From: an uncultured Alphaproteobacteria bacterium
Lineage (GTDB): Bacteria > Pseudomonadota > Alphaproteobacteria > Rickettsiales > UBA1997
Direction: 5' to 3'
NCBI GenBank assembly: GCA_903898475.1
Contig: CAIUFU010000039.1
Coordinates: forward strand, 1 to 6,393
DNA length: 6,393 nucleotides
Shown: positions 5,744-6,393 of the stretch, piece by piece
How the letters are laid out: the number at the start of each line of letters is the position of its first letter
How positions within the stretch are numbered: position 1 is the first letter of the stretch
Position numbers and translations under genes: made by a program
Notes under the pieces: model-generated
The model's database searches: none
What the model was told of the DNA's origin: nothing
Seen by the model: the letters and a program-made list of their open reading frames with translations, nothing else

Positions 5744-5794
5744 ATCTGTCATCCCAAACGAAATGAGGGATCTCTTTAGTTTAGGATGACAGAT
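5744..5794. repeat. Palindromic element with 16-base arms (GTCATCC/GGATGAC type)
   Basis: The arms ATCTGTCATCCCAAAC (5744-5759) and GTTTAGGATGACAGAT (5779-5794) are inverted repeats with one non-Watson-Crick position (5755/5783) around a 19-base loop. In RNA copied from the minus strand, the direction of the genes, that position is a U-G wobble, so the stem is continuous there but has a C/A mismatch in plus-strand RNA. A nested alternative stem ATCCC/GGGAT (5751-5755 and 5767-5771) is also possible. It lies 18 bases past the ilvE stop. No U-run follows on the minus strand, so it is not a classic terminator. GTCATCC...GGATGAC palindromes, often with GGGATCTC in the loop, are widespread dispersed repeats in Rickettsiales and other genomes. 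It may also stabilise the ilvE mRNA 3' end. Confidence 0.75.
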
Positions 5795-5812
5795 TTTATA
5801 GATTGGCTCTAT

Positions 5813-6393
5813 TTAGCTTCTCACCAAACGATGATAATCATCCATCAAATCAAGCGTCATTTGGTTTGGTTCTGGATATTTATGCTTGTCTTCGATTGAG
5901 CCGACACGAGTTATTTCAGCAGCAGAGCCCGTGATGAAAACGTCAGCGGCGTCATTTAATTCTTCCGGTTTGATGTGACGTTCCACAACTTTAATGCCGC
6001 GTTTTTTGGCAAGTTCAATCACTGTCAAGCGTGTGATTCCATTTAAGAAAGCATCTGGAAGTGGCGTGTGCAATTCGCCATTTTTCATTACTAAAAATAA
6101 ATTAGCTCCAGTTGCTTCAGCCAAATAGCCGCGATAATCAAGCATCAAAGCATCGTTAAAACCTTCACGTTCAGCTTCGTGCTTAGAAATTGTGCAAATC
6201 ATGTAAAGACCCGCAGCTTTGGCTGCAACTGGTGCGGTTTCGGGAGAAGGGCGTTTGTATTTAGCGAATTTTAATTTTAATCCGGCACGGCGAGCCTCTT
6301 CCGAGTAGTAAGGAGGCCAAGGCCAGCAAGCCACTGACACGTGAATTTTGTTGCCTTGCGCTGAGATCGCCATTTTTTCAGAACCACGCCAAG
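5813..6393 (-). CDS. ilvE: Branched-chain amino acid aminotransferase, 5' end cut by window
   Basis: IlvE is a cytosolic PLP enzyme (fold type IV) that reversibly moves the amino group between glutamate and the keto acids of valine, leucine and isoleucine. The frame is open to the window edge: upstream of the Met at 6371-6373 it continues in frame as WRGSEK, a conserved IlvE segment. That Met is therefore internal, and roughly the first 100 of about 290-300 residues lie outside. Numbering from that Met, the landmarks are the PLP-binding Lys52 in APVAAKAAGLY, Glu86 in LAEATGANLF (the residue that contacts the pyridine nitrogen), NGITR (111-115) and the phosphate-binding TGSAAEIT (148-155). The C-terminus LMDDYHRLVRS is of the alphaproteobacterial kind. 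The TAA at 5813-5815 is followed by the palindromic hairpin. Confidence 0.95.
   Translation of the reverse strand, partial: WRGSEKMAISAQGNKIHVSVACWPWPPYYSEEARRAGLKLKFAKYKRPSPETAPVAAKAAGLYMICTISKHEAEREGFNDALMLDYRGYLAEATGANLFLVMKNGELHTPLPDAFLNGITRLTVIELAKKRGIKVVERHIKPEELNDAADVFITGSAAEITRVGSIEDKHKYPEPNQMTLDLMDDYHRLVRS

Noticed and set aside
5744..5794. Palindromic element as a rho-independent terminator of ilvE
   Set aside because: On the minus strand the stem is followed by CTGATTACTAAAAAA, with no U-run, so it is better described as a palindromic repeat.
6371..6373. ATG at 6373 as the real start of the aminotransferase gene
   Set aside because: The frame stays open to the edge and encodes the conserved IlvE segment WRGSEK just upstream, so the Met is internal.
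1..6393. tRNA, rRNA or CRISPR array
   Set aside because: No cloverleaf-like sequence with a T-loop GTTCRA, no rRNA-like segment and no regularly spaced repeats were seen on either strand.

Overview
The window is an AT-rich bacterial segment in which all seven recognisable genes lie on the minus strand. Transcription therefore runs from the right edge toward the left. The branched-chain aminotransferase at the right edge has the alphaproteobacterial form of the family (an AKAAGLYMIC block around the PLP lysine, then DALMLDYRGYLAEATGAN). Together with the AT bias and a GTCATCC/GGATGAC palindromic element of the kind scattered through Rickettsiales genomes, this suggests an AT-rich alphaproteobacterium. 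Its arginine and branched-chain amino acid genes point to more biosynthetic capacity than the reduced Rickettsia type. This placement is inference from motifs, not a tree.

Layout in transcription order (right to left): ilvE, cut by the window edge (5813-6393); a 103-base gap holding a 16-bp-arm palindromic hairpin; a RhuM-N/Doc-C fusion protein (4726-5709); an exported or membrane-anchored staphylococcal-nuclease-like protein whose GTG start overlaps the preceding stop by one base (4166-4726); argC (3065-4114); mnmE (1684-2985); an arginine-rich protein of unknown function with a TTG start (1115-1624); and an atypical short-chain dehydrogenase/reductase (266-1000). The left 265 bases contain no intact gene. 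They do contain, on the plus strand, a broken reading frame that reads like the first catalytic block of a DDE transposase, so this edge looks like a mobile-element scar.

The core genes cover amino acid biosynthesis (ilvE: last step of Val/Leu/Ile synthesis; argC: third step of arginine synthesis) and tRNA wobble-uridine modification (mnmE). They are not one pathway, and gaps of 51 to 114 bases separate them. The most accessory-looking part is the tightly coupled rhuM-doc plus nuclease pair set between ilvE and argC, with the palindromic element directly upstream. It could be a toxin or defence-type cassette, but this is inferred from domains and coupling only. Most starts in the window lack a Shine-Dalgarno sequence. 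The clear exception is the coupled nuclease start.
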